DNA of 6,718 bases from Nitrospirota bacterium. Lineage in GTDB: Bacteria > Nitrospirota_A > Leptospirillia > Leptospirillales > Leptospirillaceae. A program made the position numbers and the translations under genes. The stretch is from the NCBI GenBank assembly GCA_021795275.1, contig JAJYPO010000123.1, positions 1 through 6,718 on the forward strand, read 5' to 3'. This document shows, one piece after another, positions 6,366 to 6,718 of the stretch; the stretch's first letter is position 1, and the number at the start of each line of letters is the position of its first letter. The notes under the pieces were generated by a model. It worked only from the letters and a program-made list of their open reading frames with translations. It was not told the DNA's origin and ran no database searches.

Positions 6366-6718
6366 GACTCGGGATCGTGCTTGTTTGGACTTTGGTCGCG
6401 GGGGTTCTGGGAGCCGGGCAAGGGGAAGTGGCCCGGGCGGCTTCCTATCCTCTCCCCTTCGACCCCTTCATCGCGGGAGAGTCCTTCGGGTGCAAGCATC
6501 TTCTGATCCCGGGAGCGGAGATTCTTCCCCATGACCCCGTCGTGGATTCCCGTGCCCTTCCCGGATGGAAGGAGGTCCCGATGAGGGGAGGGAAGAACAA
6601 GACCATCGAAAGTCTCGTCATCAAGGGCTCGGCGGTGGTCCACAAGAAGGGCAAGGAGGGAAATCCTGTCGGTCCTCCCCTGATCCTGATTCCCGCCGGC
6701 GGGCTCGTCTATGATGCC
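6347..6718 (+). CDS. Exported protein of unknown family, 3'-truncated by window edge
   Basis: The first 124 codons are present and the frame is still open at the right edge. Whether it starts at TTG 6347 or ATG 6362, the N-terminus is a signal peptide: a short basic n-region, the core LGIVLVWTLVAGVLG, and a likely signal peptidase I site after VARA. The mature part begins ASYPLPFDPFIAGESFGCKH, followed by LPGWKEVPM, a Lys-rich stretch and PLILIPAGGLVYDA. Codons are strongly G/C-ending, consistent with a real gene. I recognise no domain, and no filamentous-haemagglutinin (TpsA) N-terminal domain is visible in this part. Its position, same strand, about 560 bases after the TpsB-like transporter and overlapping the end of the doubtful ORF, makes it a candidate co-operonic periplasmic or exported partner. 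The role is inference. Confidence 0.7.
   Translation, partial: MGTAAMRLGIVLVWTLVAGVLGAGQGEVARAASYPLPFDPFIAGESFGCKHLLIPGAEILPHDPVVDSRALPGWKEVPMRGGKNKTIESLVIKGSAVVHKKGKEGNPVGPPLILIPAGGLVYDA

Overview
The window most likely comes from a Gram-negative bacterium. It is GC-rich, its solid genes favour G/C-ending codons, and it encodes an envelope-spanning type VI secretion (T6SS) component and an outer-membrane beta-barrel. The codon style and gene mix would fit an acidophile such as Leptospirillum (Nitrospirota), but this is a guess without database support. All supported genes lie on the + strand.

Left part (2-3078): the end of a T6SS operon. The window opens inside the C-terminal part of a TssM/IcmF-type membrane-complex protein. 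The frame stays open to the left edge, so the first in-frame ATG at 53 is not its real start. Its stop overlaps the ATG of a complete TssA (ImpA_N/VasJ type) in an ATGA junction. After a 78-base spacer with a small hairpin comes a 119-residue protein with a strong Shine-Dalgarno. It looks like one soluble half-domain of a GspF/PilC-type (T2SSF) protein, an unexpected T6SS neighbour.

Middle (3079-3658): about 580 bases without a convincing large gene. It holds several short coding-like stretches in different frames, palindromes, and a 26-codon ORF with a good ribosome binding site. The stop of that ORF overlaps an ATG in frame with the next gene. Either the region is regulatory or it is a decayed gene.

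Right part (3659-6718): a secreted, probable TpsB/FhaC-like outer-membrane transporter. It has a signal peptide, two possible POTRA-like segments, an extra helical segment and a barrel. The barrel keeps the FxDxG motif, but the L6-loop VRGY/F tetrad reads VMVL. It is followed by a doubtful 193-codon ORF (5784-6365) with poor codon periodicity, where fragments in two other frames look more protein-like. Last is the start of an exported protein of unknown family, cut by the right edge, whose best start is a TTG with an AGGAGG site. The three could form an export unit (transporter plus exported partner), but no TpsA domain is visible, so this is inference.
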